Positions 1-8,412 are shown, counted from the first letter of the stretch. The stretch: DNA of 52,594 nt from Acidobacteriota bacterium (GCA_019242475.1 JAFAVK010000122.1:1-52594); one strand, 5' to 3'. The notes: generated by a model from the sequence alone, not told the origin. Translations and numbers: made by a program.

Positions 1-2
1 CC

Positions 3-173
3 GAGCCCGACCCCTCGGAGGTCGCGCAGTGGCGGTGGGTCACGCTGGCGGAACTGTGGCGGGGTTTAAATGAGGAGCCGCAGCTCTACAGCCGGTGGCT
101 CAAGCTCGCCGTCGAGGGCCAACACTGGCGCGGTGTGGCCGCGCACGACGGCGTCGGCCCGGATGCGGACTGA
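3..173 (+). CDS. idi: Isopentenyl-diphosphate delta-isomerase type 1, C-terminal fragment
   Basis: Only the last 56 codons are present because the window begins inside the gene. The family interconverts isopentenyl and dimethylallyl diphosphate in cytoplasmic isoprenoid synthesis and has a Nudix fold. The visible part carries the family C-terminal signature: a PDPSEV segment, an AQWRWVTLAEL segment matching the conserved (D/N)P.EV...W..L.EL region, then SRWLKLAVE, equivalent to the TPWF/SPWM region of known isomerases. It ends at a TGA with 174 bases before the next gene. Other Nudix hydrolases share less of this tail, so the call is fairly good for a fragment. The catalytic Cys and Glu and the metal ligands lie upstream of the window and cannot be checked. 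Confidence 0.72.
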   Translation, partial: EPDPSEVAQWRWVTLAELWRGLNEEPQLYSRWLKLAVEGQHWRGVAAHDGVGPDAD

Positions 174-270
174 GGCTTATGGAGAGTTGCCGCGCCGCGT
201 CGGCTGTCTACTCACGCCCTTCGACGCCTCTCTTTACAAAACCCGTGTGGTGAAAGTATCTTTCCTCGTC

Positions 271-307
271 CGCCCGCCCCGAGGTCGTCGTAAGAGAAGG
301 GCGGGCG
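271..307. repeat. GC-rich hairpin between idi and the BNR gene
   Basis: The arms at 271-279 and 299-307 are perfect 9-base complements (CGCCCGCCC and GGGCGGGCG) around a 19-base loop. No T-run follows, so it is a poor intrinsic terminator. It may be an mRNA structure or chance in GC-rich DNA. Confidence 0.3.
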
Positions 308-347
308 CCATCCAAAACGCTCCCGAAGAATAGGAAGGTATCGAAGA

Positions 348-1535
348 GTGGGAAGAGTGCGGGTACTCGTGGGCACGCGCAAGGGCGCGTTTGTCCTGAC
401 TTCGGATGCGGCGCGCGAGAATTGGGAGGTGAGCGGGCCGCACTTCGCGGGCTGGGAGGTCTATCACATGAAGGGGTCTCCCTCAGACCCGAAACGCATC
501 TACGCCTCGCAGACGAGCGCCTGGTTCGGCCAGATCATCCAGCGCTCCGACGACGGCGGCCAGACGTGGTTCCAACCCGGCACGTCCCCCGGCGAGCCGA
601 CCACGACGCCCGAGGGGATGCCGAAGGGCGAGAGCAACAAATTCGTCTACGACACCTCCGCCGAGACGGGCGCCCCGCTCACGACGCACCAGTTCTACGA
701 CGGCACGCCGAAGCCGTGGGAGTTCAAACGCGTCTGGCACCTCGAGCCCTCCCCGGAAGACCCCGACACGGTCTACGCGGGCGTCGAGGACGCGGCGCTC
801 TTCCGCACCACCGACGGCGGGCGCTCGTGGCACGAACTCTCGGGCCTGCGCGGCCACGGCACCGGCGCGCAGTGGCAGCCGGGCGCGGGCGGGATGTGCC
901 TGCACACGGTCATCCTCGACCCTTCGAACCGTGAGCGGATGTACGTCGCCATCTCGGCCGCGGGCGCCTTCCGCACCGACGACGGCGGCAAGACGTGGAA
1001 GCCCATCAACCGCGGCCTGCGCTCGCAATACATCCCCGACCCGAACGCCGAGGTCGGCCACTGCGTCCACCACGTCGCCATGCACCCCGCGCGCCCCGAC
1101 GTGCTCTTCATGCAGAAGCACTGGGACGTGATGCGCAGCGACGACGCGGGCGACAACTGGCGCGAGGTGAGCGGCGGCCTCCCCTCCGACTTCGGCTTCG
1201 TCATCGACGTGCACGCGCACGAGCCGGAGACGATCTACGTCGTCCCGATCAAGAGCGACGCCGAGCACTACCCGCCGGATGGAAAGCTGCGCGTCTACCG
1301 CAGCCGCACGGGCGGCGAAGAGTGGGAGGCTCTGACGAACGGGCTCCCGCAGGAGCACTGCTACGTCAACGTGCTGCGCGACGCGATGTCCGTTGACACG
1401 CTCGACCCGTGCGGCGTCTACTTCGGGACGACGGGCGGGCAGGTCTACGCCTCGCGCGACGGCGGCGACCACTGGGCTCCCATCGTGCGCGACCTGCCGG
1501 CCGTGCTCTCCGTGGAGGCGCAGGCGCTGCCGTGA
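348..1535 (+). CDS. BNR/Asp-box beta-propeller protein (sialidase-like fold)
   Basis: A 395-residue protein without a signal peptide, so probably cytoplasmic. Six Asp-box motifs of the form S/T-x-D-G-G-x-T/S-W are visible near residues 67 (SDDGGQTW), 154, 210, 264, 319 and 369, the spacing expected of a six-bladed beta-propeller. Such proteins are often annotated as exo-alpha-sialidase or glycosyl hydrolase, but I do not see the arginine triad and Tyr/Glu set needed to claim sialidase activity, so a ligand or protein binding role is equally possible. The GTG start at 348 is chosen for the AGGAAGG ribosome site about 10 bases upstream. Its stop overlaps the start of the MoaD-like gene (GTGA), so the two are translationally coupled and likely work together. 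Confidence 0.75.
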   Translation: MGRVRVLVGTRKGAFVLTSDAARENWEVSGPHFAGWEVYHMKGSPSDPKRIYASQTSAWFGQIIQRSDDGGQTWFQPGTSPGEPTTTPEGMPKGESNKFVYDTSAETGAPLTTHQFYDGTPKPWEFKRVWHLEPSPEDPDTVYAGVEDAALFRTTDGGRSWHELSGLRGHGTGAQWQPGAGGMCLHTVILDPSNRERMYVAISAAGAFRTDDGGKTWKPINRGLRSQYIPDPNAEVGHCVHHVAMHPARPDVLFMQKHWDVMRSDDAGDNWREVSGGLPSDFGFVIDVHAHEPETIYVVPIKSDAEHYPPDGKLRVYRSRTGGEEWEALTNGLPQEHCYVNVLRDAMSVDTLDPCGVYFGTTGGQVYASRDGGDHWAPIVRDLPAVLSVEAQALP

Positions 1536-1837
1536 TCCGCGTCCTGCTCCCGCAGCCGCTCCGCACGCTCGCGCGCGTCGAGGGCGAGATTGAGTTGAGC
1601 GTGGAGGGCACGGTCACGCGCGACACCGTGCTCGACGCGCTCGAAGCGCGCTACCCGGCGCTGCGCGGCACCATCCGCGACCACACGACGCGCGCGCGCC
1701 GCCCCTACGTGCGCTTCTTCGCGTGCGAACAAGACCTGTCTCACGAGCCGGCGGACGCCCCGCTGCCGGAAGCCGTCGCGACGGGCAGCGAGCCGTTCCT
1801 CGTCGTCGGCGCCATCGCCGGCGGCCAGGAGTTTTGA
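1532..1837 (+). CDS. MoaD/ThiS-like ubiquitin-fold small protein
   Basis: A 101-residue protein starting at a GTG that overlaps the stop of the BNR gene by four bases. The N-terminal strand pattern (VIRVLLPQPLRTL, then VEGEIELSVEG), the helix TRDTVLDALEARYPALRG and the end FLVVGAIAGGQEF fit the beta-grasp fold of sulfur carriers MoaD and ThiS. Classical carriers end in an exposed Gly-Gly that is adenylated and thiocarboxylated. Here the Gly-Gly (residues 97-98) is followed by Gln-Glu-Phe, so either the tail is trimmed or the protein is not a sulfur carrier. No moaE, thiG, moeB or JAB-peptidase gene lies nearby. The tight pairing with a beta-propeller suggests a dedicated two-protein unit of unknown purpose. 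Confidence 0.7.
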   Translation: MIRVLLPQPLRTLARVEGEIELSVEGTVTRDTVLDALEARYPALRGTIRDHTTRARRPYVRFFACEQDLSHEPADAPLPEAVATGSEPFLVVGAIAGGQEF

Positions 1838-1881
1838 ATTTAGACAAGGGGAAGCCGGCTGCCTCACAGCCCACCGAAGCA

Positions 1882-3909
1882 ATGCCGACAGACTCTCCCA
1901 CGAACGGGGCCGAGCGCCTGCCGCCCGAGCGGCAGCGGGGCTTCATCGACGCGCTCCTCGAAAACGTCGAGGACGCCATCGTCGCCTGCGACGCCGCGGG
2001 CGTCCTCACCGTCTTCAACCACGCCGCGCGCAAGCTCCACGGCCTCGCCGAGCGCCCGCTCACGCCCGAGACCTGGGCCGACTACTACGACCTCTACCTG
2101 CCCGACGGCCGGACGCGGATGCGTCGGGAGGAGATACCGCTCTACCGCGCGCTCCGGGGCGAGTGCGTCCGCGACGTGGAGATGGTCGTCGCGCCGAAGG
2201 GGGGCACGCCGCGCGCGGTGCTCGCGAGCGGCGGCGCCATCTACGGGCCCGACGGCGAGAAGCTGGGCGCGGTCGTCGTCATGCGCGACTTCACCGAGCG
2301 CAAGGCCGCGCAGGAGGCCCTGAAGCGCGAGAGCACCCTGCTCCACGCGCTGATGGACAACATCCCCGACGCCATCTACTTCAAGGACACCGAGAGCCGC
2401 TTCACGCGCGTCAACCGCCACGCGCCCTACCGCGGCGGCAACGCGCCCGAGGACGTGGTCGGCAAGACCGACTTCGACTTCTTCGTCGAAGAGCACGCGC
2501 GCGCCGCCTACGAGGACGAGCAGCGCGTCATGCAGACGGGCGTGCCGCTCGTCGATAAAGAGGAGTGCGAGACCTACACCGACGGCTCACAGACCTGGCT
2601 CTCGACGACGAAGGTGCCCATCTTCGACGGGGAGGGGCGCGTCGCGGGACTGGTCGGCATCTCGCGCGACATCACCGAGCGCAAGCGCGCCGAGGAGGCG
2701 CGGCTCGAACTCGCGCGCGAGCAGGCCGCGCGCGCCGAGGCCGAGGCCGCCAACCGCCTGAAGGACGAGTTCCTCGCGACGCTTTCACACGAATTGAGGA
2801 CGCCCCTGACGGCCATCCTCGGCTGGGCCAAGCTGCTCGCCGACGGCCAGATCGCGGAGGGCAAAACGGCCGACGCCTTCGCGGCCATCTACCGCAACGC
2901 GCGCTCGCAGGCGCAGCTCATCGACGACCTGCTCGACGTGTCGCGCGTCATCACGGGCAAGCTCCGCATCGAGGTCGTCCCCGTCAACCTCGGCGCGGTC
3001 GTCGAGGCGGCCGCCGCGGTCGTCCGCCCCGCGGCCGAGGCGAAGCGCGTCGCGCTGAACGTCAACGTCGGCGCCGAACCCTTAACGGTCAACGGCGACC
3101 CCGCGCGCCTCCAGCAGGTCGTCTGGAACCTGCTCTCGAACGCGGTCAAGTTCACGCCCGCGGGCGGCCGCGTCGAAGTCCGCGTCGGCCGCGCGGGCTC
3201 GCAGATGTTGGTCGCCGTCTCGGACACGGGGCAGGGCATCGAGCCGGAGTTCCTGCCGCACGTCTTCGAGCGCTTCCGGCAGGCCGACATGGGCACGACC
3301 CGGCGGCACGGCGGCCTCGGCCTCGGCCTCGCCATCGTCAGGCACCTGGTCGAATTGCACGGCGGCACGGTCAAGGCCGAGAGCGAAGGGGAGGGGCGCG
3401 GTTCGACCTTCACCGTGAGGCTGCCGGTGCGTGCCGTCCGCGACGCGGCGCAACCGGCGGCCCGCGGCGCAGGGCCCGCGCGCCCCGAAGCTTTCGAGGC
3501 GCCGGCCGCGCCGCACACGCTCGAAGGGGTGAAGGTTCTGGTCGTGGACGACGAGCCGGACGCGCGCCGCCTGCTGACGGAGGTGCTTGCGCGCCGCGGG
3601 GCGCAGGTCAGGACGGCCGAGTCGGCGGGCGAGGCTTTGGAGACGCTTCAGGCGTGGCGGCCGCACGTCCTGCTCTCCGACATAGGGATGCCGGACGGCG
3701 ACGGCTACGAGTTGATTCGGAGGGTGCGCGAGCTGCCCTTTGAGCGCGGGGGGCGGACGCCCGCGGCGGCGCTCACGGCCTACGCCGGCCCCGCCGACCG
3801 CGCGCGTGCGCTCGCCTCGGGTTTCCAATTGCACGTCGCCAAGCCGGTCGAGCCGGCCGAGCTGGCGGCCGTCGTCGCGGGCCTCGCCGTGAAGGGAAAT
3901 GATGAGTGA
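1882..3909 (+). CDS. Hybrid PAS-PAS sensor histidine kinase with C-terminal receiver domain
   Basis: A 675-residue signalling protein with no membrane segment, so a cytoplasmic sensor. Order: PAS domain about 20-145 ending in RDFTERK, second PAS about 150-275 ending in SRDITERKRAEEA, HisKA with the phospho-acceptor His303 (SHELRTPL), HATPase with N-box around Asn416 and G-boxes DTGQGIEP and GGLGLGLAIV, then a receiver domain about 551-670 with Asp556/Asp557, phospho-acceptor Asp600 (LLSDIGMPD) and Lys in HVAKPVEP. It would autophosphorylate on His and relay to its own receiver or an unlinked partner; no output regulator is adjacent. ATG 1882 has no clear ribosome site; a TTG at 1834 is possible but adds residues not typical of the family. 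The last codons (GNDE stop) lie in the following inverted repeat. Confidence 0.9.
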   Translation: MPTDSPTNGAERLPPERQRGFIDALLENVEDAIVACDAAGVLTVFNHAARKLHGLAERPLTPETWADYYDLYLPDGRTRMRREEIPLYRALRGECVRDVEMVVAPKGGTPRAVLASGGAIYGPDGEKLGAVVVMRDFTERKAAQEALKRESTLLHALMDNIPDAIYFKDTESRFTRVNRHAPYRGGNAPEDVVGKTDFDFFVEEHARAAYEDEQRVMQTGVPLVDKEECETYTDGSQTWLSTTKVPIFDGEGRVAGLVGISRDITERKRAEEARLELAREQAARAEAEAANRLKDEFLATLSHELRTPLTAILGWAKLLADGQIAEGKTADAFAAIYRNARSQAQLIDDLLDVSRVITGKLRIEVVPVNLGAVVEAAAAVVRPAAEAKRVALNVNVGAEPLTVNGDPARLQQVVWNLLSNAVKFTPAGGRVEVRVGRAGSQMLVAVSDTGQGIEPEFLPHVFERFRQADMGTTRRHGGLGLGLAIVRHLVELHGGTVKAESEGEGRGSTFTVRLPVRAVRDAAQPAARGAGPARPEAFEAPAAPHTLEGVKVLVVDDEPDARRLLTEVLARRGAQVRTAESAGEALETLQAWRPHVLLSDIGMPDGDGYELIRRVRELPFERGGRTPAAALTAYAGPADRARALASGFQLHVAKPVEPAELAAVVAGLAVKGNDE

Positions 3910-3992
3910 TGAGTGATGAGTGATGAATGATGAATTGAAGGCACGCTGCTTCTCATTCATCATTCATCACTCATCACTCATCATTCGTCATT
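3898..3992. repeat. Dispersed inverted repeat, family A, copy 1
   Basis: Two 38-base arms (3898-3935 and 3955-3992) made of 7-base units GATGAGT/GATGAAT on the left and their complements on the right, with two mismatches and a unique loop of about 19 bases. The left arm includes the stop codon of the histidine kinase; the right arm ends just before the GNAT gene. Related copies lie at 22313-22391 and 24935-25005. No T-run suits a terminator. Confidence 0.85.
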
Positions 3993-4002
3993 CTATAAAG
4001 AT

Positions 4003-4833
4003 ATGGTTGATGAAGCGCCGTTTATCTTCTCAGACCTGAGCCTTTCGCGGCGGCTTGAGCGCGCGGAGGCGCGGGGCGGCGTGGAGTTCGTCGAGGCGCG
4101 CGCCGCCGCGGAGCCCGAGAGCGGCGCGTGTTGGACGGAGGTCGCGGGCGCCTACGCGATGTTCGACGCCGTCGAGTCGCCGATCACGCAGACGTTCTGC
4201 CTCGGCCTCTTCGAGACACCTTCTGACTCAGACTTCGAACGCCTCGAAGAGTTCTTCAAGGAGCGCGGCGCGCCCGCCTACCACGAGGTCAGCCCGTTGG
4301 CCGACCCGGCAACTTTCCAACTGCTGAACGGGCGCGGGTACGAGCCGTTCGAGTTCACGAGCGTGATGTTCCGGCCCCTCGGCACCTCCGCCCGCGCGGC
4401 CGCGCGACAAGACTCGGGCGTGAGCGTTCGCCTGGCCGGCCCCGACGATTACGAGCTTTGGGCACAGACGGCGGCACGCGGTTGGGGCGAGTTCGAGGGC
4501 TTGGGCGACTTCATGCTCGGGCTCTCGCGTGTGAGCGCGCGCCGCGAGGCGGGGCTCTCGTTCCTGGCCGAGCTGGACGGCCGCCCGGTCGCCACCGGCG
4601 CCCTGAGCATCTGGGAGGGCGTGGCGCTTTTGGCCGGCGCGAGCACCGTCCCCGAGGCGCGCAGGCGCGGCGCGCAACTGGCGCTGCTCGACGCGCGACT
4701 CGCCTACGCCGCCGAACACGGCTGCGACCTCGCCATGATGTGCGCGCAGCCCGGCTCCGGCTCGCAGCGCAACGCCGAGCGTCACGGCTTCCGCATCGCC
4801 TACACGCGCATCAAGTGGCGCCTGCGTCAGTAG
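4003..4833 (+). CDS. GNAT-family N-acetyltransferase
   Basis: A 276-residue protein whose C-terminal half (about 140-275) has the GNAT fold: beta-strand SVRLAGPDDYELWA, central strands VATGALSIWEGVALLAGAST, the acetyl-CoA pyrophosphate-binding region VPEARRRGAQLALL (R/Q-x-x-G-x-G/A type) and the GSQRNAERHGFRIAYTRIKW tail. The N-terminal half resembles a degenerate GNAT-like domain, as in tandem-GNAT proteins. The acceptor substrate cannot be predicted. The ATG at 4003 follows directly on the right arm of repeat A and has only a weak purine-rich sequence (TAAAGAT) upstream, so its promoter and ribosome site may lie partly in the repeat. It converges with the sugar dehydrogenase gene across a long hairpin. 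Confidence 0.82.
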   Translation: MVDEAPFIFSDLSLSRRLERAEARGGVEFVEARAAAEPESGACWTEVAGAYAMFDAVESPITQTFCLGLFETPSDSDFERLEEFFKERGAPAYHEVSPLADPATFQLLNGRGYEPFEFTSVMFRPLGTSARAAARQDSGVSVRLAGPDDYELWAQTAARGWGEFEGLGDFMLGLSRVSARREAGLSFLAELDGRPVATGALSIWEGVALLAGASTVPEARRRGAQLALLDARLAYAAEHGCDLAMMCAQPGSGSQRNAERHGFRIAYTRIKWRLRQ

Positions 4834-4851
4834 GGAGCTCGAAGGCGACCG

Positions 4852-4942
4852 GGTCAGAACCGCCCGCGGTAGCGGGTGGGCCTTTGTCATTCGGTTGAAT
4901 CGGGTGACAAAGGCCCACCCGCTACCGCGGGCGGTTCTGACC
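4852..4942. repeat. 38-bp perfect inverted repeat between convergent genes
   Basis: The arms 4852-4889 and 4905-4942 are perfect complements over 38 bases, with a 15-base loop. The left arm starts GGTCAGAACCGCCCGCGGTA. It sits exactly between the stops of two convergent genes and ends two bases before the stop of the minus-strand gene, so it could end transcription from both sides. There is no uridine tract, and the arm length and perfection resemble a mobile palindromic element rather than an ordinary terminator. Confidence 0.85.
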
Positions 4943-4943
4943 G

Positions 4944-6176
4944 CTATTTCTTATAGACGTAGTAGACGACGCCCGCGCGGTCGTCCGTCAGGAGGAAGGC
5001 GCCCGGCCCGTAGGCGAAGATGTCCGCGGGGCGGCCGTAGACCTTGCCCGCCTGTAGGAAGCCCGTGATGAAGTCGGCGGGGGCGCCGCCGCGCTCGGGC
5101 ACGCGCACGACGCGGTAGCCGCGGCCGATGCTCTTGTTCGTCGAGCCGTGCAGCGCGACGAGGAACGAGCCCTTCAACTCCTCCGGCCCGTCCGCGCCGA
5201 AGTGTTCGAGCCCGAGCGGCGCGCTGTGCGCGTCGAAGGCGGCGAGCGCGGCGGGCACGTCCCGGCAGCGGAACTTTCCCCCGCGCGGGTTGAACTCGGG
5301 GTCTGCGAAGACCCGCGGGCCGGACTGGTAGCAGTAGGGCCAGCCGTAGTTCGCGCCGGCTTGCAAGGCGTACATCGTGTCGGCCGGCCTGTCTTTGCCC
5401 AGATGGTCGGCGGCCATGTCGGTCGCGTAGAGACTTTCGCCGACCGGGCGCAGGCCGACGGCGTTGCGCAGGCCGCGCGCGTAGAAGCGCCGCCCCGAGC
5501 CGTCCGGGTTCATCTCGATGACGGTCGCGCGCACGTCCTCCTTCTCGACGCAGGCGTTGCAACTGCTGCCGACCGAGACGTAGAGCTTGCCGCCGGCGCC
5601 GAAGGCGAGCGTGCGCGTCAGGTGCCAGCCGCCGTACTTGTAGGCGAGCCCGTAGTCGGGGAAGGTCGCGAGCACCTCGGGCGTGCCAACGGGCGCGTCG
5701 GCGCCGCGCGCGTAGCGGTAGCGCACGAGCCGGTCGGTCAGGGCGAGGTAGAACCAGTCGCGCCCCTCCGCGTCCGTGTGAAAGGCGACGCTGTTCGGGT
5801 TGCGCAGCTTCGTCAGATAGGGCGTGACCTTGAGGAACTTCCTCTGCGCCGGGTCGAACTGGTCGAGGATGTAGACGACGCCCTTGCGGTTGTCGGTCAG
5901 GTCGTGCATATCCGTGACGAAGAGGCGCCCGTCCGGGGCGAGCGACATGAAGCGCACGCGCTTCAGACCCTCGGCGGCGACGGCGATGCGGAAGCCTTCG
6001 GGGAGGTTCAGGTTGAAAGTCCTGCCGTCGGCGAGCGAGACGCGCTGCGGCTTGAGCGCCGCGGCACGCTCGGCGGGCGGCGCCGTTCTCTCGCGGCGCC
6101 TCTGCGCGTCAGCGTGAACGGTCGGGATGAATAGGAGCGCGACACAGGCGAGCAGCGCGCGGCGGGGGCGTGGCAT
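4944..6176 (-). CDS. Secreted PQQ-dependent sugar dehydrogenase-like protein (sorbosone/glucose dehydrogenase fold)
   Basis: A 410-residue protein with an N-terminal signal peptide (MPRPRRALLACVALLFIP, Ala-rich cleavage region ending ADAQ), so periplasmic or exported. The body resembles the soluble glucose/L-sorbosone dehydrogenase six-bladed propeller: LPEGFRIAVAAEGLKRVRFM, APDGRLFVTD, NPNSVAFH, YVSVGSSCNAC, VIEMNPDGSGRRFYARGLRN, then GANYGWPYCY. The GLRNAVGL and NYGWPYC segments correspond to the conserved PQQ-contact region of this family. The substrate is unknown; some members no longer oxidise sugars. It is a single-gene unit converging with the GNAT gene. The cysteine pair in SSCNAC is a common feature of this subgroup. 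Confidence 0.82.
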   Translation of the reverse strand: MPRPRRALLACVALLFIPTVHADAQRRRERTAPPAERAAALKPQRVSLADGRTFNLNLPEGFRIAVAAEGLKRVRFMSLAPDGRLFVTDMHDLTDNRKGVVYILDQFDPAQRKFLKVTPYLTKLRNPNSVAFHTDAEGRDWFYLALTDRLVRYRYARGADAPVGTPEVLATFPDYGLAYKYGGWHLTRTLAFGAGGKLYVSVGSSCNACVEKEDVRATVIEMNPDGSGRRFYARGLRNAVGLRPVGESLYATDMAADHLGKDRPADTMYALQAGANYGWPYCYQSGPRVFADPEFNPRGGKFRCRDVPAALAAFDAHSAPLGLEHFGADGPEELKGSFLVALHGSTNKSIGRGYRVVRVPERGGAPADFITGFLQAGKVYGRPADIFAYGPGAFLLTDDRAGVVYYVYKK

Positions 6177-6216
6177 GATGCGAGCCTCTCGAAGAGGGAA
6201 TCGGAGAGCCGCCTGA

Positions 6217-6459
6217 TGATACTACGGCGGGCGGCGGGAGGGTGATGGAGAGCGTTCGACTGTCGGCGTTGCCGTCATCTTCCGCCGCAACTCGGTCGTC
6301 AGCCGCGGCCGTTGGCAGTACGTCGCCTTCTACGACCCGGAAGCCTGGCGAACGAGGAGAGAACTCCACCTCTTCGTCCAGAGGGTCGGCCAGGGGCAGA
6401 GCGAAGGCACGGAGGATATTCCCCCGCAAACCATCTCCATTCTCGAATGGCGGCCATAG
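6217..6459 (+). pseudogene. 80-codon orphan reading frame, possible gene remnant
   Basis: An ATG at 6217 opens an 80-residue frame ending at TAG 6457. The C-terminal 65 residues read like a real protein tail (VAVIFRRNSVVSRGRWQYVA, FYDPEAWRTRRELHLFVQR, ending SILEWRP), while the first dozen residues look random. There is no ribosome site. I do not recognise the family. It may be the 3' end of a gene whose front was lost, or a small gene. A minus-strand frame over the same stretch looks like its shadow. Confidence 0.3.
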
Positions 6460-6473
6460 CGAAAGGAATTTCA

Positions 6474-6533
6474 ACACAGAGACACAGCTTCAGGCTTTAG
6501 CCGTCAACAAGCCGTGTCTCTGTGTCTCTGTGG
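6474..6533. repeat. Dispersed inverted repeat, family D, copy 1
   Basis: The left arm 6474-6490 (ACACAGAGACACAGCTT) pairs with 6509-6525 at 16 of 17 positions; the loop is 18 bases. The right arm continues into a CTCTGTGG tail. A closely related element with a perfect 19-base stem is at 42418-42472. It lies in the 5' region of the GH2 gene, ending 11 bases before that gene's ribosome site. Confidence 0.8.
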
Positions 6534-6558
6534 TAAATAGCTGCCGGAGGTCTCAACC

Positions 6559-8367
6559 TTGAGGATGAAAATCGCGGCGCTCTGCGCTGCCTTCCTTTTC
6601 TGTACGGCGACCGCGCGGGCGCAGTCGCCGCTGCTTGCGAACGTCGGCGGCCGTCACAGTTTGAGCCTCGACGGGCGCTGGCAGACGATCATCGACCCTT
6701 ACGAGAACGGCTTCTACGACTACCGCTACCAGGAGAGCCCGAACGGCTACTTCAAGAACGCCAAGCCCAAGAGTCCGTCCGACCTCGTCGAGTACGACTT
6801 CGACAACTCGCCGCTGCTGTACGTCCCCGGCGACTGGAACTCGCAGGACGAGCGGCTCCTCTTCTACGAGGGCACCGTCTGGTACAAGAAGTCTTTCGAC
6901 TACACGAGGAGACCCGGCACGCGCCTCTTCGTACACTTCGGCGCGGCCAACTACGACACGTTCGTCTATCTCAACGGCGAGAAGCTCGGCCGCCACGAGG
7001 GCGGCTTCACGCCCTTCGATTTCGAAGTGACGAACCTCGTCCGCGAGCGCGACAACTTCCTCGTCGTCAAGGTGGATAACAAGCGGCGCCGGGACGCCGT
7101 GCCGACGCTCAACACCGACTGGTGGAACTACGGCGGGCTGACGCGCTCGGTCGCGCTCGTCGAGGTGCCCGACACGTTCGTCCGCGACTACTTCGTCCAG
7201 TTAAAGAAGGGCTCGCGCGAAGAGGTCGCCGGCTGGGTGAAGCTCGACGGCCCGGCCTCTGCGAACCAGACCGTCAACGTCGAGATACCGGAAGCAAAAA
7301 TCAAGCAGACCTTCAGAACGGACGCCGACGGCCTCGCGCCCTTGAGCCTTAAGGCGCGGCTCGACCTCTGGTCGCCGGAGAATCCGAAACTCTACCGCGT
7401 CGTCGTCAACGCGGGCTCGGACACGGTCGAAGAGCGCGTCGGCTTCCGCAGCATCGAGACGCGCGGGACTGACATCCTACTCAACGGCCGGCCCGTCTTC
7501 CTCCGCGGCATCTCGATCCACGAAGAGTCGCCCCTGCGCGGCGGGCGCGCGTTCAACGATGCGGACGCGCGGATGCTCTTGACGTGGGCGAAGGAGCTGG
7601 GCTGCAACTTCGTGCGCCTCGCGCACTACCCGCACAACGAGCAGATGACGCGCGTGGCCGACGAGCTGGGGTTGATGGTCTGGTCGGAGGTGCCCGTCTA
7701 CTGGACGATCCTCTGGGACGACCCCGGCACCTTTGCCAACGCGAAGAACCAGCTCGGCGAGATGATCGCGCGCGACCGCAACCGCGCCTCGGTCGTCCTC
7801 TGGTCGGTGGCGAACGAGACGCCCGTCGGCGAGGCGCGCAACCGTTTCCTCCGCGGCCTCGTCGAGCACGCGCGCGCGCTCGACCCGACGCGTCTGTTAA
7901 CCGCCGCCAACGAGCGGCACTACGAAGGCCCGGACACGCAGGTCGTGGACGACCCGCTCGGCGAGAGCCTGGACGTGCTCGGCTGCAACGAGTACGTCGG
8001 CTGGTACGACGGCCCGCCCGAGAAGGCCGACCGCCTGACGTGGAAGGTGACTTTGGGGAAGCCACTCGTCATCAGCGAGTTCGGCGGCGACGCGCTTTTC
8101 GGAAACCACGGCGACAAGGGGCAGCGCTGGACGGAGGAGTACCAGCGCGACCTCTACGAGCACCAACTCAAGATGCTGCGGCGGATACCCGCCCTGCGCG
8201 GGATGTCGCCGTGGATTCTGACTGACTTCCGCTCGCCGCGCAGGCCGCTGCCGCGCATCCAGGACTTCTACAACCGCAAGGGGCTCATCTCGAACCGCGG
8301 CGAGCGGAAGCAGGCGTTCTACGTTTTGCAGAGCTTCTATCAAGAGCTTGCGAGGGAAGGGAAGTGA
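6559..8367 (+). CDS. Glycoside hydrolase family 2, beta-glucuronidase-like, exported
   Basis: A 602-residue protein, the usual size of beta-glucuronidases. An N-terminal signal peptide (MRMKIAALCAAFLFCTATARAQ) sends it to the periplasm or outside. Domains: sugar-binding jelly roll about 30-215 (LYVPGDWNSQ, GRHEGGFTPFDF), Ig-like sandwich about 215-315, TIM barrel about 315-600. The acid/base Glu420 is in WSVANE and the nucleophile Glu507 in VISEFGG, both in GH2 context; VRLAHYPHNEQM precedes. It would remove terminal beta-linked glucuronic acid or a related sugar from oligosaccharides. TTG 6559 is taken as start because GGAGG at 6546-6550 is eight bases upstream; ATG 6565 is the alternative. 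The uronate isomerase-like gene follows after 45 bases, supporting a glucuronate role. Confidence 0.85.
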   Translation: MRMKIAALCAAFLFCTATARAQSPLLANVGGRHSLSLDGRWQTIIDPYENGFYDYRYQESPNGYFKNAKPKSPSDLVEYDFDNSPLLYVPGDWNSQDERLLFYEGTVWYKKSFDYTRRPGTRLFVHFGAANYDTFVYLNGEKLGRHEGGFTPFDFEVTNLVRERDNFLVVKVDNKRRRDAVPTLNTDWWNYGGLTRSVALVEVPDTFVRDYFVQLKKGSREEVAGWVKLDGPASANQTVNVEIPEAKIKQTFRTDADGLAPLSLKARLDLWSPENPKLYRVVVNAGSDTVEERVGFRSIETRGTDILLNGRPVFLRGISIHEESPLRGGRAFNDADARMLLTWAKELGCNFVRLAHYPHNEQMTRVADELGLMVWSEVPVYWTILWDDPGTFANAKNQLGEMIARDRNRASVVLWSVANETPVGEARNRFLRGLVEHARALDPTRLLTAANERHYEGPDTQVVDDPLGESLDVLGCNEYVGWYDGPPEKADRLTWKVTLGKPLVISEFGGDALFGNHGDKGQRWTEEYQRDLYEHQLKMLRRIPALRGMSPWILTDFRSPRRPLPRIQDFYNRKGLISNRGERKQAFYVLQSFYQELAREGK

Positions 8368-8412
8368 AAGGTTATGATGAAGCCCTAACTTCATTCACCG
8401 CGAGGAAGATTG

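Noticed and set aside
348..1535. Calling the BNR protein a sialidase
   Set aside because: Asp boxes show the propeller only; no arginine triad or other catalytic set could be placed and there is no signal peptide.
3898..3992. Possible CRISPR-like tandem repeats
   Set aside because: The units are seven bases with no spacers between them and the two arms are inverted, not direct. No cas gene is present.
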